Shown here one piece after another: positions 7,302 through 16,090 of a DNA stretch of 37,634 bases (positions are counted from its first letter, which is position 1; the number at the start of each line of letters is the position of its first letter). The notes beneath the pieces are model-generated. The model saw nothing but the letters and a program-made list of their open reading frames with translations. It made no database searches and was not told the origin of the DNA. Source of the DNA: an uncultured cyanobacterium. Its GTDB lineage: Bacteria; Cyanobacteriota; Vampirovibrionia; Gastranaerophilales; Gastranaerophilaceae. The DNA is taken from contig CALYTW010000007.1 in the NCBI GenBank assembly GCA_945487905.1, positions 1-37,634 on the forward strand, in the 5' to 3' direction. The position numbers and the translations under genes were made by a program.

Positions 7302-8657
7302 ATGGTATTAAACAGCTTGGCAATCAGTCATCCGTCATCAGGTATTTCAACAAAGATTGAAGCAAATTTTGGTAAAGCGGTAACAAGAAAAGTTGAAGCG
7401 GTTTTACCGAAGGCTGTTGATGAATTTGTATCAAGATCGGGAAAAGAAGGACAGTTTTTAAATTGGCCGGATTTACCCAAACAACAGTTAAAAAGAGTTG
7501 ATGAAATTTATGACATGGTTGATAAACTAAGAGGACAAACCGATGCAAAAGTTCTTACAGTTCTTGGCATCGGCGGTTCAAAACATACGGTTGAACACAT
7601 GCTCGGCATTAACGGATTGAATCTTAAAGGAGATAAAGTTAAATTTTATTCTGATATCGATTCTACAAGCTTTAACAGATTTTTACAACAGCTTGACGGA
7701 GATGTTACAAACTCTAATTATCTTGTAGCTTCAAAATCAGGTTCAACTTTTGAAACAAAAGACGGTATGAACAGAGTTATGGATTTATTAAGAGCCAAAT
7801 TTAATCCGTCCGGCGTTTTCCCGATTGCTACAGAACGTGAAATCGCAAAATATATGGTTGCAGTAACAGATAAAAACCCTGAAAAGAGTGAACTAAGACG
7901 TATGTCCGACAAAAATGAATGGCTTGGCAAATTATATATTCATGATGATGTAGGCGGAAGATTTTCAGCACTTGATGACCACGCACTGTTTACACTTGCA
8001 TGGGCAGGAATGAAGAAGGAAGACATGGTTAAAATGCTTCAAGGTGCTGATACGATGTCACAAATTGCGGTTAATAAGGATATTATGCATAATACACCTC
8101 TTGCACAGGCAGGGTTCTGGACAGCGGCTAAGTTAGACGGAATCAAAACAAGCGTTCAACAGTATTTAGGCGATATGTTTAATGCTACCGAGAGATGGCA
8201 TGCTCAAATGCAGAATGAATCAATGAAAGATACTTCAAAACAGATTGCCAAGATTACTGATGCTATGCACCATTCGTCAGAAGCATGGTACAAGCTTGGA
8301 AATAAGTTTGCATTCGGACTTACAGCTCCTATTGACAAAGGTGCTGCAAGAGAAAATGTAGAAGGTTATATCGGTGCTATTTCTAAGACAAATGAAGAAT
8401 ACGGGCCTTCTATGATAGAACTTGTTGAAACAAAAGATTTGGGATTAACTCCTGAAGCTGCAGGTGCTATGACTCAAGCAAGAGCTTTTACCACAGTTTA
8501 TCAGGAAATCATCGAAAAACTGGCTTTGGGTCAACCTTTGCCGAAGGTTTTAGACAGTGTTCTTCAACCTAATGTAGAAGAATATAAGAAAAACCTTAAA
8601 CCGATTGAAGGGAATCAACCTCCTGTAGTTGCCGGAAGAATCTCAACAATTGTATAG
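7302..8657 (+). CDS. pgi: Glucose-6-phosphate isomerase
   Basis: Interconverts glucose-6-phosphate and fructose-6-phosphate in glycolysis. Two SIS-type sugar-isomerase domains are visible: VLGIGGSKHT, then SKSGSTFET (phosphate-binding loop), then GGRFSALDD at 218-226, matching the first PGI signature. The second signature (usually FDQxGVExxK) is altered to VLQPNVEEYKKN, but the catalytic lysine position is kept (Lys429). Length from the chosen start is 451 residues, like Thermotoga/Bacillus-type enzymes. I chose ATG 7302 because AGGAGG lies seven bases upstream. An in-frame GTG at 7269 would add 11 residues that resemble no homologue. A terminator follows at 8681-8707. Confidence 0.9.
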   Translation: MVLNSLAISHPSSGISTKIEANFGKAVTRKVEAVLPKAVDEFVSRSGKEGQFLNWPDLPKQQLKRVDEIYDMVDKLRGQTDAKVLTVLGIGGSKHTVEHMLGINGLNLKGDKVKFYSDIDSTSFNRFLQQLDGDVTNSNYLVASKSGSTFETKDGMNRVMDLLRAKFNPSGVFPIATEREIAKYMVAVTDKNPEKSELRRMSDKNEWLGKLYIHDDVGGRFSALDDHALFTLAWAGMKKEDMVKMLQGADTMSQIAVNKDIMHNTPLAQAGFWTAAKLDGIKTSVQQYLGDMFNATERWHAQMQNESMKDTSKQIAKITDAMHHSSEAWYKLGNKFAFGLTAPIDKGAARENVEGYIGAISKTNEEYGPSMIELVETKDLGLTPEAAGAMTQARAFTTVYQEIIEKLALGQPLPKVLDSVLQPNVEEYKKNLKPIEGNQPPVVAGRISTIV

Positions 8658-8680
8658 TTATTGGTTGCTGATAAAGTAAA

Positions 8681-8707
8681 AAGACCCGATTCAAATCGGG
8701 TCTTTTT
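8681..8707. terminator. Bidirectional terminator between pgi and the acyl-CoA synthetase gene
   Basis: AAGACCCGATT (8681-8691) pairs with AATCGGGTCTT (8694-8704), with the innermost pairs opening as a loop, followed by TTT on the plus strand and TTTT on the minus strand. It sits between two convergent genes and can serve both. Confidence 0.85.
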
Positions 8708-8723
8708 TTATAAAGACTTTTTG

Positions 8724-10400
8724 TTAAACACTGATAAGTGCTTTAACTTCTTTTCTTTTAACCTTCAGCGTCGTTGTTCTTGGAAGCGGTCCTTTATTAA
8801 TAATTATATTCGTAGGACATTTGTATGATGCCAAATGTTCCGAAAGAGTCTTTACTTCAACCTTAATCATTCTTTCGATATCATCTTCCGAATAATTATC
8901 ATACATTTCTTTTTTAGGAACAATTACCGCTGTAACTTCTTCGGTACCGTCTTTTGCACCAAATTCTCTTATCGTACCCAGAACACAAACCTCTTGTACA
9001 TAATTGCTGTTTTCAAGAACTGCTTCAACCTCTTCAGGGAATACTTTTTTACCCCCCTGAAGCACAATCATATTCTTTATTCTGCCGGTTATAAAAATAT
9101 GTCCGCGACTATCAATTCTTGCTATATCACCGGTATGAAGCCATCCGTCTTGATCAATAACCTCAGCTGTCATTTCCGGCTGGTTGTGATACCCCTTCAT
9201 AATCGAAGGTCCCCTCAAAAGAAGTTCGCCGGTTGACTCATCGGTAACAGCTTCAAAATGAGGAAGTGCAGGGCCGACAGATGAAAGCTCTCCCGGTCTG
9301 TCCATATTAACCGAAACCACAGGGCTTGTTTCCGAAAGTCCATATCCCTGATAAACTCTGATTCCGACTCTCTCAAAGAATTTTCCGACTTCTACATCCA
9401 GCGGAGCTCCGCCCGAAATACATCCGAAGAACTTCCCTCCCAGCTGTTCGTGAAGTTTTGAAAAGAAAATTCGTCTCAATTTATAAGTAGGAATAAATCT
9501 TGCAAAATGATACATACCTTTGAATATTGTTTTTTGCAATACCGGTGCGGAATTGATTTTCTTTTCAATCCCCGCCTTAAGCAATTTTAAGAAAGCAGGT
9601 ACTACAAGCATAAATTGAATACCTTTTTCCCTCATAACGCTTGTTATATCTGCAGGTTTCAAACTGCTTGTATAATAAACAGTATGTCCAAAGCTTAAAA
9701 AGGTTGAAAAACCAACCGTCATTTCAAACAAATGATTCATAGGAAGAATCGAAAGCATGTTTATTTTTTGACCTTTCGGTAAAATTTTTCTTACCGCATA
9801 AGATAAATCCTCAAGCTGTGCGTTTACGTTTGCAAAAGAGATTTCAACACCCTTCGGCGCACCTGTCGTTCCGGAAGTATAAATTATAAGCGCCGTAGAC
9901 TTAGAGCTTCTCTGCCTCCACTTTGCATCGTATTTGTCAGGTAAATCATAGATATTTTTGATTTCGCCATTATTTGCATGCTCATCATTTACAAGAATAT
10001 GCTGAATTGAAGGAATTTCTTTCTGTAGACACAAGGCTGTATCCAGATATTGTTGTGAACATATTAAAATTGACGGTAAGCAATCAGACAAAATCGATTT
10101 TAATTCATATTGAGAAAGCTTTATATCAAGAGGAACAGTTATTGTTCCGGTCAACACAGAAGCAAATACGCAGGGTGCATATTGAGGTTTTGACTCGGAC
10201 AGAATAGCAAGACACTCGCCCTTTTTAATTCCCAAATCTTCGATTAAATATCTTGCAATTTTTCTTGATAAAATTCCTACGCCTTTGTAAGACATTTCTG
10301 ACCAGCCGTATATATTTTTCATCCCTACAGCTATTCTCTCAGAATATTCCGCCGTTTTATCTTCCAAAAATGACAAAATGTGACTGTTTCTTTCTTCCAT
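8724..10400 (-). CDS. Long-chain acyl-CoA (or acyl-ACP) synthetase, AMP-forming
   Basis: A 558-residue member of the ANL adenylating family. It activates a fatty acid with ATP and transfers it to CoA or acyl carrier protein. Visible motifs in order: YTSGTTGAPKGVE (A3, ATP/phosphate loop), GYGLSETSP (A5), GWLHTGDIARID (A7), GRIKNMIVLQGGKKVFPEEVE (A8 hinge), and near the C-terminus TTTLKVKRKEV with the adenylation lysine. The start is ATG 10400, with GGAG nine bases upstream. A TTG at 10415 in the same frame is less likely. There are no transmembrane segments. In the cyanobacterial relatives such proteins often recycle fatty acids as acyl-ACP synthetases, so the acceptor is uncertain. It is divergent from gcvT and transcribed alone. 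Confidence 0.88.
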   Translation of the reverse strand: MEERNSHILSFLEDKTAEYSERIAVGMKNIYGWSEMSYKGVGILSRKIARYLIEDLGIKKGECLAILSESKPQYAPCVFASVLTGTITVPLDIKLSQYELKSILSDCLPSILICSQQYLDTALCLQKEIPSIQHILVNDEHANNGEIKNIYDLPDKYDAKWRQRSSKSTALIIYTSGTTGAPKGVEISFANVNAQLEDLSYAVRKILPKGQKINMLSILPMNHLFEMTVGFSTFLSFGHTVYYTSSLKPADITSVMREKGIQFMLVVPAFLKLLKAGIEKKINSAPVLQKTIFKGMYHFARFIPTYKLRRIFFSKLHEQLGGKFFGCISGGAPLDVEVGKFFERVGIRVYQGYGLSETSPVVSVNMDRPGELSSVGPALPHFEAVTDESTGELLLRGPSIMKGYHNQPEMTAEVIDQDGWLHTGDIARIDSRGHIFITGRIKNMIVLQGGKKVFPEEVEAVLENSNYVQEVCVLGTIREFGAKDGTEEVTAVIVPKKEMYDNYSEDDIERMIKVEVKTLSEHLASYKCPTNIIINKGPLPRTTTLKVKRKEVKALISV

Positions 10401-10498
10401 CTTTCTTAACTCCAATTAATTTAATGCCCCCAAAATCACAGTATAATTGTACATTTGATACAAGCCAAAGTCAATAATAAGTTTTACAAACTCTTTAC

Positions 10499-10527
10499 TT
10501 GACACCATAACCGTTTACATAGAAAAT
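10499..10527 (+). promoter_or_regulatory. Likely promoter of the gcv operon
   Basis: A perfect TTGACA (10499-10504), a 17-base spacer and GAAAAT (10522-10527, four of six). A weaker alternative is TTTACA (10514-10519) with GATATT (10537-10542). Both lie in the 152-base gap between the divergent acyl-CoA synthetase gene and gcvT. No glycine riboswitch is visible in that gap. Confidence 0.45.
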
Positions 10528-10552
10528 TGTTATATAGATATTATGGAGGGGT

Positions 10553-11656
10553 ATGGTTAAACAAACTTTTTTACATGATGAACATGTAAAATTAGGGGCT
10601 AAGATGGTTGATTTTGCAGGCTGGCACATGCCGGTACAATACACTTCAATTATCGATGAGCATAAAATCGTGCGTGAATCAGTCGGATTATTTGATGTTT
10701 CACACATGGGAGAGGTTATTTACAAAGGAAAAGATGTTATAACATTTTTGAACAAAATGGTTCCGCAAAGCATTGATAAATTGACTGACGGCAAAGCTGT
10801 TTACTGCCAATTACCAAATAAAGAGGGCGGGTTAATAGATGATTTAATTATCTACAGACTTAATGCCGAAAAGTTTTTGATTGTACACAATGCTTCAAGA
10901 GTAGATGAAGATATCAATTGGATGTCATTAAACATTGGGGATTTAGATGTAGAAATAGTTAACGAATCACATAATTACTCAATGATTGCAGTACAAGGAC
11001 CTAAAGCTTGTGATTATATAAAAAACCTTGGCATATCAGATTTACCTCCTTTTTTCTCCATAAAAGAAGATCTCCTGTTTGGAATTGATTTATGGGTTTC
11101 AAGAACCGGTTATACAGGCGAAGACGGTGTTGAACTTATTATGAAAAATAAAGATGCCGTTAAAATCTGGCGAAACCTTCTTTCTCATTCGGAAGATTTT
11201 ATTGTAAAGCCAATTGGACTGGGTGCAAGAGATACCTTAAGACTTGAAGCATGCCTGCACCTTTACGGAAACGATTTGGACGAAAATACCACTCCTGTCG
11301 AAGCAGGTCTTGCTTGGTCAATACCGAAAAACAAAACGGAAGCTTATAATGGAAAAGAAGTTATAGAAAATCAACTCAAAAACGGTATAAAAAAGAAACT
11401 GGTCGGATTAAAAATGGTCGACAGAGGAATTGCCCGCCACGGATATGGAGTTTTTTATAATGGAGAACAAATCGGTGTTGTATCAAGCGGAAGCGTTTCC
11501 CCAACACGTGGAGATAATATTGCACTCGCTTATATAAAAAACCTTGACAATTTAACTGTAGGCTCTACAATTCAAATATTAATAAGAGATAAATATTGCA
11601 ATGCGGAAATTATAAAAAAACCGTTTGTTCAAAAAAGAAATAAAGACAGTAAATAG
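10553..11656 (+). CDS. gcvT: Aminomethyltransferase, glycine cleavage system T protein
   Basis: GcvT takes the aminomethyl group from lipoylated GcvH and gives 5,10-methylene-tetrahydrofolate plus ammonia. The N-terminus HVKLGAKMVDFAGWHMPVQY, then VGLFDVSHMGE, SRTGYTGEDGVEL and GLGARDTLRLEACLHLYG are the usual T-protein blocks. The C-terminal beta-barrel domain (VGLKMVDRGIARHGY, SGSVSPT) is complete. At 367 residues it has normal length. ATG 10553 is preceded by GGAGGGG with only about three bases between; a closer ATG upstream meets a stop after five codons, so this start holds. It is the first gene of gcvT-gcvH-gcvPA. Confidence 0.96.
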   Translation: MVKQTFLHDEHVKLGAKMVDFAGWHMPVQYTSIIDEHKIVRESVGLFDVSHMGEVIYKGKDVITFLNKMVPQSIDKLTDGKAVYCQLPNKEGGLIDDLIIYRLNAEKFLIVHNASRVDEDINWMSLNIGDLDVEIVNESHNYSMIAVQGPKACDYIKNLGISDLPPFFSIKEDLLFGIDLWVSRTGYTGEDGVELIMKNKDAVKIWRNLLSHSEDFIVKPIGLGARDTLRLEACLHLYGNDLDENTTPVEAGLAWSIPKNKTEAYNGKEVIENQLKNGIKKKLVGLKMVDRGIARHGYGVFYNGEQIGVVSSGSVSPTRGDNIALAYIKNLDNLTVGSTIQILIRDKYCNAEIIKKPFVQKRNKDSK

Positions 11657-11669
11657 GAGATAAGAATAG

Positions 11670-12047
11670 ATGAACGAAAATTCATTATGCACAAAAACTC
11701 ACGAATATGTTTTGGAACTCGGCAACGGTAAATATGAAACAGGAATTACCGACTATGCGATAGGACAACTCGGGGATATAGTTTTTATTGAGCTTCCTGA
11801 AGTCGGCTCTGAGTTTGTTAAAAACGAAGTCTTCGCTACAGTTGAATCTGTTAAGGCAGCTTCCGAAATCTATATGCCTGTTTCAGGTAAAATAACTGAA
11901 ATTAATGAAGAAGTTGTAAATAGTCCAGAATTGTTAAATGACGATGGTTATGAAAATAAATGGCTTATAAAATTTGATTCGGATGCGGATCAATTGGAAT
12001 TTGCAGATTTAATGGATTACTCAGACTATAAAGAAGAACTTGAATAA
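11670..12047 (+). CDS. gcvH: Glycine cleavage system H protein
   Basis: The lipoyl carrier protein of the glycine cleavage system. It moves the aminomethyl group among the P, T and L proteins. It has 125 residues. The lipoyl lysine is Lys62 in the conserved ATVESVKAASE hairpin. The N-terminal THEYV and the ITDYAIGQLGDIVFIELPEVG block are standard. AGGAGA lies ten bases before ATG 11670. The gene follows gcvT by 13 bases and its stop overlaps the gcvPA start (TAATGA), indicating translational coupling. The lipoylation enzymes are not in this window. Confidence 0.97.
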   Translation: MNENSLCTKTHEYVLELGNGKYETGITDYAIGQLGDIVFIELPEVGSEFVKNEVFATVESVKAASEIYMPVSGKITEINEEVVNSPELLNDDGYENKWLIKFDSDADQLEFADLMDYSDYKEELE

Positions 12048-13285
12048 TGAAAAATTTTATTGCACATTCTGATAACGTAAGAGAAGAAATGCTTAAAGGC
12101 ATTGGGTGTAGTTCTGTTGAAGATTTGTTTAAACAAATCCCGATAAAATTTGAAAATTTTAAAATGGAAAAACCTTTAATCGAGATGGAGACTCAAAAAC
12201 GAGTTAAGATGCTTGCGAAAAAAAACAAGGTTGAATATTCCAATTTCTTAGGCGGAGGAGTCTATAACAAATTTATTCCAGCAGGGGTTAATTATTTGGC
12301 ACAGAGAATGGAATTTCTGACAGCTTATACACCTTATCAGCCTGAAATTTCACAAGGAACTTTGCAGGTAATTTATGAATACCAAACGATGATTTCACGC
12401 ATTACGGGAATGGATATTGCAAATGCTTCAATGTATGATGGCGGTTCTGCTTGTGCGGAAGCTGTCTTAATGGCTCACAGAATTAACAAGGGGAAATATA
12501 ATAAATGTCTTGTCTCGAACAGACTAAATCCAGAATATAAAGAAGTTGTCAAAACATATTGTTGGGCAAAAAACATTGAAATTGAATGGTTTGACGAAAT
12601 TCCTGAAAATACGGAAGGCTATTTCTGCGTACTAATCCAAAACCCTGATTATTACGGAGAATTAACAGAAATAAAAAAGCATGATATAACTCTGATTGTT
12701 TGTGCGAATTTGAGTGCTTTATCAATAGTAGAACCGCCAAGAAATGCTGATATCGTCGTTGGAGATATTCAACCGCTCGGAATTCCTATGAACTTCGGAG
12801 GCCCGCATGCCGGTTATATGGCTTGTAAAGAAGTTTATATGAGACAAATGCCCGGAAGATTAGTCGGGGCATCGCTTGATGCTGACAGCAAAAGAGCATA
12901 CACTCTTACGATTCAGACCCGTGAACAGCATATAAAAAGAGAAAAAGCTACCAGCAATATTTGTTCAAATCAATCTCTTATTGCTCTTTGTGCAACTGTT
13001 TACTTGAGTCTGCTCGGAGAAGAAGGCTTCAGGCAAACAGGTGTAATGTGTTTCAACAATGCTCACAAACTTTCAGAAATGCTTGAACAAAAAGGTATCA
13101 AAACACTCAATAAAAACTTTTTTAATGAATTTGTCATTAAAGTTGAAAATTCTGATGAGTTTTTAAGTAAACTTAAATTAAATAACATATTGGGCGGAAT
13201 TAAGCTTAATAATAACAATATTTTGGTCTGCGCTACAGAAATGAATTCAGAAGAAGAAATAGAAAAATACGTTAATTCAATATAA
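12047..13285 (+). CDS. gcvPA: Glycine dehydrogenase (decarboxylating) subunit 1
   Basis: One half of the two-subunit P protein, which decarboxylates glycine. Family blocks: FLGGGVYNKFIPAGVNYL, EFLTAYTPYQPEISQGTLQ, MYDGGSACAEA, LGIPMNFGGPHAGYMA and TIQTREQHIKREKATSNIC. At 412 residues it is 25-40 shorter than usual, mainly in the second half; the C-terminus (ILVCATEMNSEEEIEKYV) is still intact. Subunit 1 does not carry the PLP lysine, which belongs to gcvPB. No gcvPB is found next to it or elsewhere in the window, so the enzyme must depend on a gene outside. Start and gcvH stop overlap. Confidence 0.94.
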   Translation: MKNFIAHSDNVREEMLKGIGCSSVEDLFKQIPIKFENFKMEKPLIEMETQKRVKMLAKKNKVEYSNFLGGGVYNKFIPAGVNYLAQRMEFLTAYTPYQPEISQGTLQVIYEYQTMISRITGMDIANASMYDGGSACAEAVLMAHRINKGKYNKCLVSNRLNPEYKEVVKTYCWAKNIEIEWFDEIPENTEGYFCVLIQNPDYYGELTEIKKHDITLIVCANLSALSIVEPPRNADIVVGDIQPLGIPMNFGGPHAGYMACKEVYMRQMPGRLVGASLDADSKRAYTLTIQTREQHIKREKATSNICSNQSLIALCATVYLSLLGEEGFRQTGVMCFNNAHKLSEMLEQKGIKTLNKNFFNEFVIKVENSDEFLSKLKLNNILGGIKLNNNNILVCATEMNSEEEIEKYVNSI

Positions 13286-13296
13286 AAGGAGAGCCG

Positions 13297-14565
13297 ATGT
13301 CAAGATTCGTTGGACTTATAGGTATAGTCGTTATATTTTTGCTTTGTTATTTAATGTCAAATAACAAGAAGGCCATAAATTACAAAACGGTCGGCATGGG
13401 ATTTCTATTACAGGTTTCTCTGGCTATATTTATATTCAAAGTTCCTTTAGGGCAGAAAATGTTTTTTCTGATAGGCGCTTTTATCAGAAAAATTCTTGAA
13501 TTTGCTTATGAAGGCGGAAATTTTGTTTTTGGACCTTTGCTGAACAACTCAAGACTCGCCGAACTATTCGGGAATAATTACAGTGTTTTTGCATTGCAGT
13601 TAATCTGCTCGACAATCTTTATGATGGTGCTGGTAAATATTTTGTATTATTACGGAATAATGCAAAGGGTTGTTGCAGGTTTAGGCAAAGCTATGAACAA
13701 GGTTATGAAAGTATCCGGAGCAGAAGCTCTTTCCAATGTCGCAAGTGCTTTTGTTGGACAGATTGTAGCACAAATTATGATTAAACCTTATTTGGAAAAA
13801 CTTACACGCTCGGAGCTGTTGGCTTCTATGGCAGGTTCAATGGCTTGTATATCCGGTGCAATAATGCCAATCTATATAGGAATGGGGATTCCGGCTCACT
13901 ATCTGCTGGCTTCTTCTGTTATGGCAGCCCCAGGTGCGTTAATTCTTTCTAAAATTGTTTATCCAGAAACTGGCGAACCTGAAACAAGAGATAATATAAG
14001 AGTTTCAAGACGAAGAACTTTTGCAAATGTTTTTGACGGTATTTCGAACGGTGCCTCCGAAGGAATGAAAGTTGCAATAAATGTTACAGCAATGATTCTT
14101 GCTCTCGTTGCTCTGGTTGCATTTATCGATTGGGGTTTGGGACTTGCCGGAGGATTTTTATATTCTCATGTTGCGGGATGCTCTCACTGCACATTTTTAT
14201 CACATTTATCGTTGAAATTGATTTTAGGCAAAGTCTTTGCTCTATTTGCTTTGATAATAGGTGTTCCCTTGCCGGATATCTCTACTGTCGGAGCTTTAAT
14301 GGGAACTAAAATAGTTTTGAATGAAATGGTTGCTTATGTTGATTTATCTCATATAGCTTCAACCTTAAATCCTAAAAGCTTTATGCTGGCTTGTTTTGCT
14401 TTATGCTCGTTCGGCAACTTCGGCTCTATAGCAATTCAAATTGGCGGTATCGGAGAGCTTGCACCTAACCAGAGAAAAAATTTAGCACGCCTGAGCATTA
14501 GAGCATTGATTTGCGGGACACTGAGCTGTTATATGTCGGCTGCTATCGTCGGAGTCTTGTTATAA
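13297..14565 (+). CDS. nupC: NupC-family concentrative nucleoside transporter
   Basis: A 422-residue inner-membrane protein of the concentrative nucleoside transporter (CNT) family, which imports nucleosides with Na+ or H+. Family blocks include the N-terminal GFLLQVSLAIFIFKVPLG, GNFVFGPLL, the core FVGQIVAQIMIKPYLEKLTRSEL, and GSMACISGAIMPIYIGMG. Nine or so hydrophobic segments are visible along its length. AAAGGAGAG lies just before ATG 13297. It follows gcvPA by 11 bases and is probably co-transcribed with it, an odd pairing unless nucleoside salvage is co-regulated with one-carbon supply. Its stop overlaps the convergent small gene by six bases. Confidence 0.93.
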   Translation: MSRFVGLIGIVVIFLLCYLMSNNKKAINYKTVGMGFLLQVSLAIFIFKVPLGQKMFFLIGAFIRKILEFAYEGGNFVFGPLLNNSRLAELFGNNYSVFALQLICSTIFMMVLVNILYYYGIMQRVVAGLGKAMNKVMKVSGAEALSNVASAFVGQIVAQIMIKPYLEKLTRSELLASMAGSMACISGAIMPIYIGMGIPAHYLLASSVMAAPGALILSKIVYPETGEPETRDNIRVSRRRTFANVFDGISNGASEGMKVAINVTAMILALVALVAFIDWGLGLAGGFLYSHVAGCSHCTFLSHLSLKLILGKVFALFALIIGVPLPDISTVGALMGTKIVLNEMVAYVDLSHIASTLNPKSFMLACFALCSFGNFGSIAIQIGGIGELAPNQRKNLARLSIRALICGTLSCYMSAAIVGVLL

Positions 14566-14826
14566 GCCGTTTATTGCGTTTTCAATGTTTGTATTCAGAG
14601 CAATTACGTTGCATACCTTATCCAGAGCAATATCCAGCATATCTATATACTGGCTTCTTTCTTCGCTCAGGGTAAACTTATATTCCGGCGGTAAATCATA
14701 ATATTTGGCCGAATTTTCTCGTTCAAGACATGATGCCTGAGTTGTTTTAATAATGCTTTTTAAACACAATAGCTGATTAATAGAATCTTCGCAAAAATTT
14801 TGTAAATTTAAGCTGTTATTTGACAC
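14560..14826 (-). CDS. Small unknown protein (88 residues)
   Basis: I do not recognise this protein. It is probably all helical, with two amphipathic stretches (about 5-30 and 50-85), three cysteines and no membrane segment. I place the start at GTG 14826 because GGAGG (14835-14839) is eight bases upstream. The in-frame ATG at 14841 overlaps that ribosome-binding site and is less likely. The gene is convergent with nupC and overlaps its stop by six bases. It lies between nupC and the DUF262-like gene, 166 bases downstream of the latter with a terminator-like hairpin between, so it seems to be its own unit. Confidence 0.6.
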   Translation of the reverse strand: MSNNSLNLQNFCEDSINQLLCLKSIIKTTQASCLERENSAKYYDLPPEYKFTLSEERSQYIDMLDIALDKVCNVIALNTNIENAINGL

Positions 14827-14943
14827 GATAAAAACCTCCATTCAATAATACTTTACTCTGCTTTAGCCTTTGGTAAGAGTATTATATCAGGTTCTAAAAA
14901 AATAACTTCAATATATTTTCCAATTAACAAAAATTTACAATGG

Positions 14944-14980
14944 GAGTTTGCGGAAAAACTAAAATTTTCCCTGCAAACTC
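14944..14980 (-). terminator. Terminator-like hairpin after the DUF262-type gene
   Basis: GAGTTTGC (14944-14951) pairs with GCAAACTC (14973-14980), continued inward by GGAAAA/TTTTCC with a small bulge and an A/T-rich loop. It starts 13 bases after the stop of the minus-strand gene at 14993. The T-run on the minus strand is not immediate (a weak ATTTTT follows), so terminator strength is uncertain. On the plus strand the hairpin is followed by ATTTTT. Confidence 0.5.
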
Positions 14981-14992
14981 ATTTTTCCAAAA

Positions 14993-16087
14993 TTATTTAT
15001 ATGCAATAAATGCATTTAAGTATTTTATCAACTCATTAAAGCTGACATCGTTCTGAGATTTTTCCCTGTTTTGCAGATATTCTTTAACAGCCGATAAAAT
15101 TTCCAAAAATGTTGCTTGAGAAAGATTACCATCATCATAATCTTCATAAACACTCAGCAAATATGCGAATGTGTCTTCGCAGTCATAGAATTTCAACTGA
15201 ATAAGCCCGTTTCTTATGTCTTTGTCGGGAATATCAACATTTATAAGCTGTAAATATAATTCTGAAGAATGTTTTATTTTTGCTAAAATTTCTTGACCTT
15301 TTGAATATTTGCTCATCGTTTCAAAATAATTTACAAAGTACTCATAAAGCATATTTTCATTGAACTCTTTATAATTAAATTTGTTCTGAAAAAAATCCTT
15401 AAAAAACAGTTTTATATCAGCAGTTTTGTTTTTGTATATTTCCTTAATCTCGTTCCATATTTTTTTATACTCCGCTTTACTCAAATAATCTTCAATTAAA
15501 AGAATATGATTAAGCTCACGTTTGTTATGATTAAGCGAATAATACAGGTCTCTCGGACTTACATACTCAGTGGCTACAACAGTTACCGTTATTTTTTCAA
15601 GCATACCGAAAATATGCGAAGCTTGAAGGCGGTTTTCTTTTATATCAACCCAAAAATTATGCAAAAGAACAAACATCGGGTTTTCTTTTTCTTTTCCGGA
15701 AAGCCTTTCGCCGTATATTATCTTATCATAGACATTCTGCATATTTTTAGGCAGACGAAGTTTTGTTTTTGTGTTATTAAGCAAATATTTCTTACGGATA
15801 GTTCTTATTGCTTTATCATTTTTATCAGACGTCTTTTTATAACATTCACAAATAGCGTGAAGAAGCAAAGACAAAGAAAGCAGTCTGCTTAATCCGTCAA
15901 CAACAATGCTTTTTTCCGAGGTAATTTCTTTTAAGTAAACTATTCCCAAATCAATCCGCTGTACAAAATCTTCTTCTACAGAGATTAAATCCAGAAAATT
16001 AACCAGCTTTGAATCACATTTTGCGTAATCCAAAGCGGATAAGTTTTTTGTATTGTGCAATAATTCAAGTAAATTTTTTACTTCCAT
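14993..16087 (-). CDS. Degenerate DUF262 (GmrSD-N / ParB-like) protein
   Basis: A 364-residue protein whose layout matches the DUF262 domain of GmrSD type IV restriction enzymes and SspE. A hydrophobic segment with VVDGLSRLLSLSLLLHAI (62-79) stands where DUF262 has DGQQRLTTL. It is followed by a helical region and then DLYYSLNHNKRELNHILLIEDYL (180-202), corresponding to the family's FxxLNxxGxxLxxxDLIK block. Two catalytic-motif residues are lost (DGQQR becomes Asp64-Gly-Leu-Ser-Arg68). The N-terminal IPxYQRxYxW motif is absent, and there is no C-terminal HNH (DUF1524) nuclease domain. A nuclease or NTPase role is therefore doubtful, and a binding or regulatory role is more likely. ATG 16087 is three bases after the stop of the winged-helix gene, suggesting coupled expression. 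The family call is moderate; the function is unknown. Confidence 0.6.
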   Translation of the reverse strand: MEVKNLLELLHNTKNLSALDYAKCDSKLVNFLDLISVEEDFVQRIDLGIVYLKEITSEKSIVVDGLSRLLSLSLLLHAICECYKKTSDKNDKAIRTIRKKYLLNNTKTKLRLPKNMQNVYDKIIYGERLSGKEKENPMFVLLHNFWVDIKENRLQASHIFGMLEKITVTVVATEYVSPRDLYYSLNHNKRELNHILLIEDYLSKAEYKKIWNEIKEIYKNKTADIKLFFKDFFQNKFNYKEFNENMLYEYFVNYFETMSKYSKGQEILAKIKHSSELYLQLINVDIPDKDIRNGLIQLKFYDCEDTFAYLLSVYEDYDDGNLSQATFLEILSAVKEYLQNREKSQNDVSFNELIKYLNAFIAYK

Positions 16088-16090
16088 TGA

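Noticed and set aside
8835-9236. 133-codon plus-strand frame inside the acyl-CoA synthetase gene
   Set aside because: It is antisense to conserved A7-A8 motifs, with Phe/Asn-rich low-complexity translation.
10401-10552. Glycine riboswitch before gcvT
   Set aside because: The gap is only 152 bases and already holds promoters for both directions. I see no glycine-aptamer core or long paired stems.
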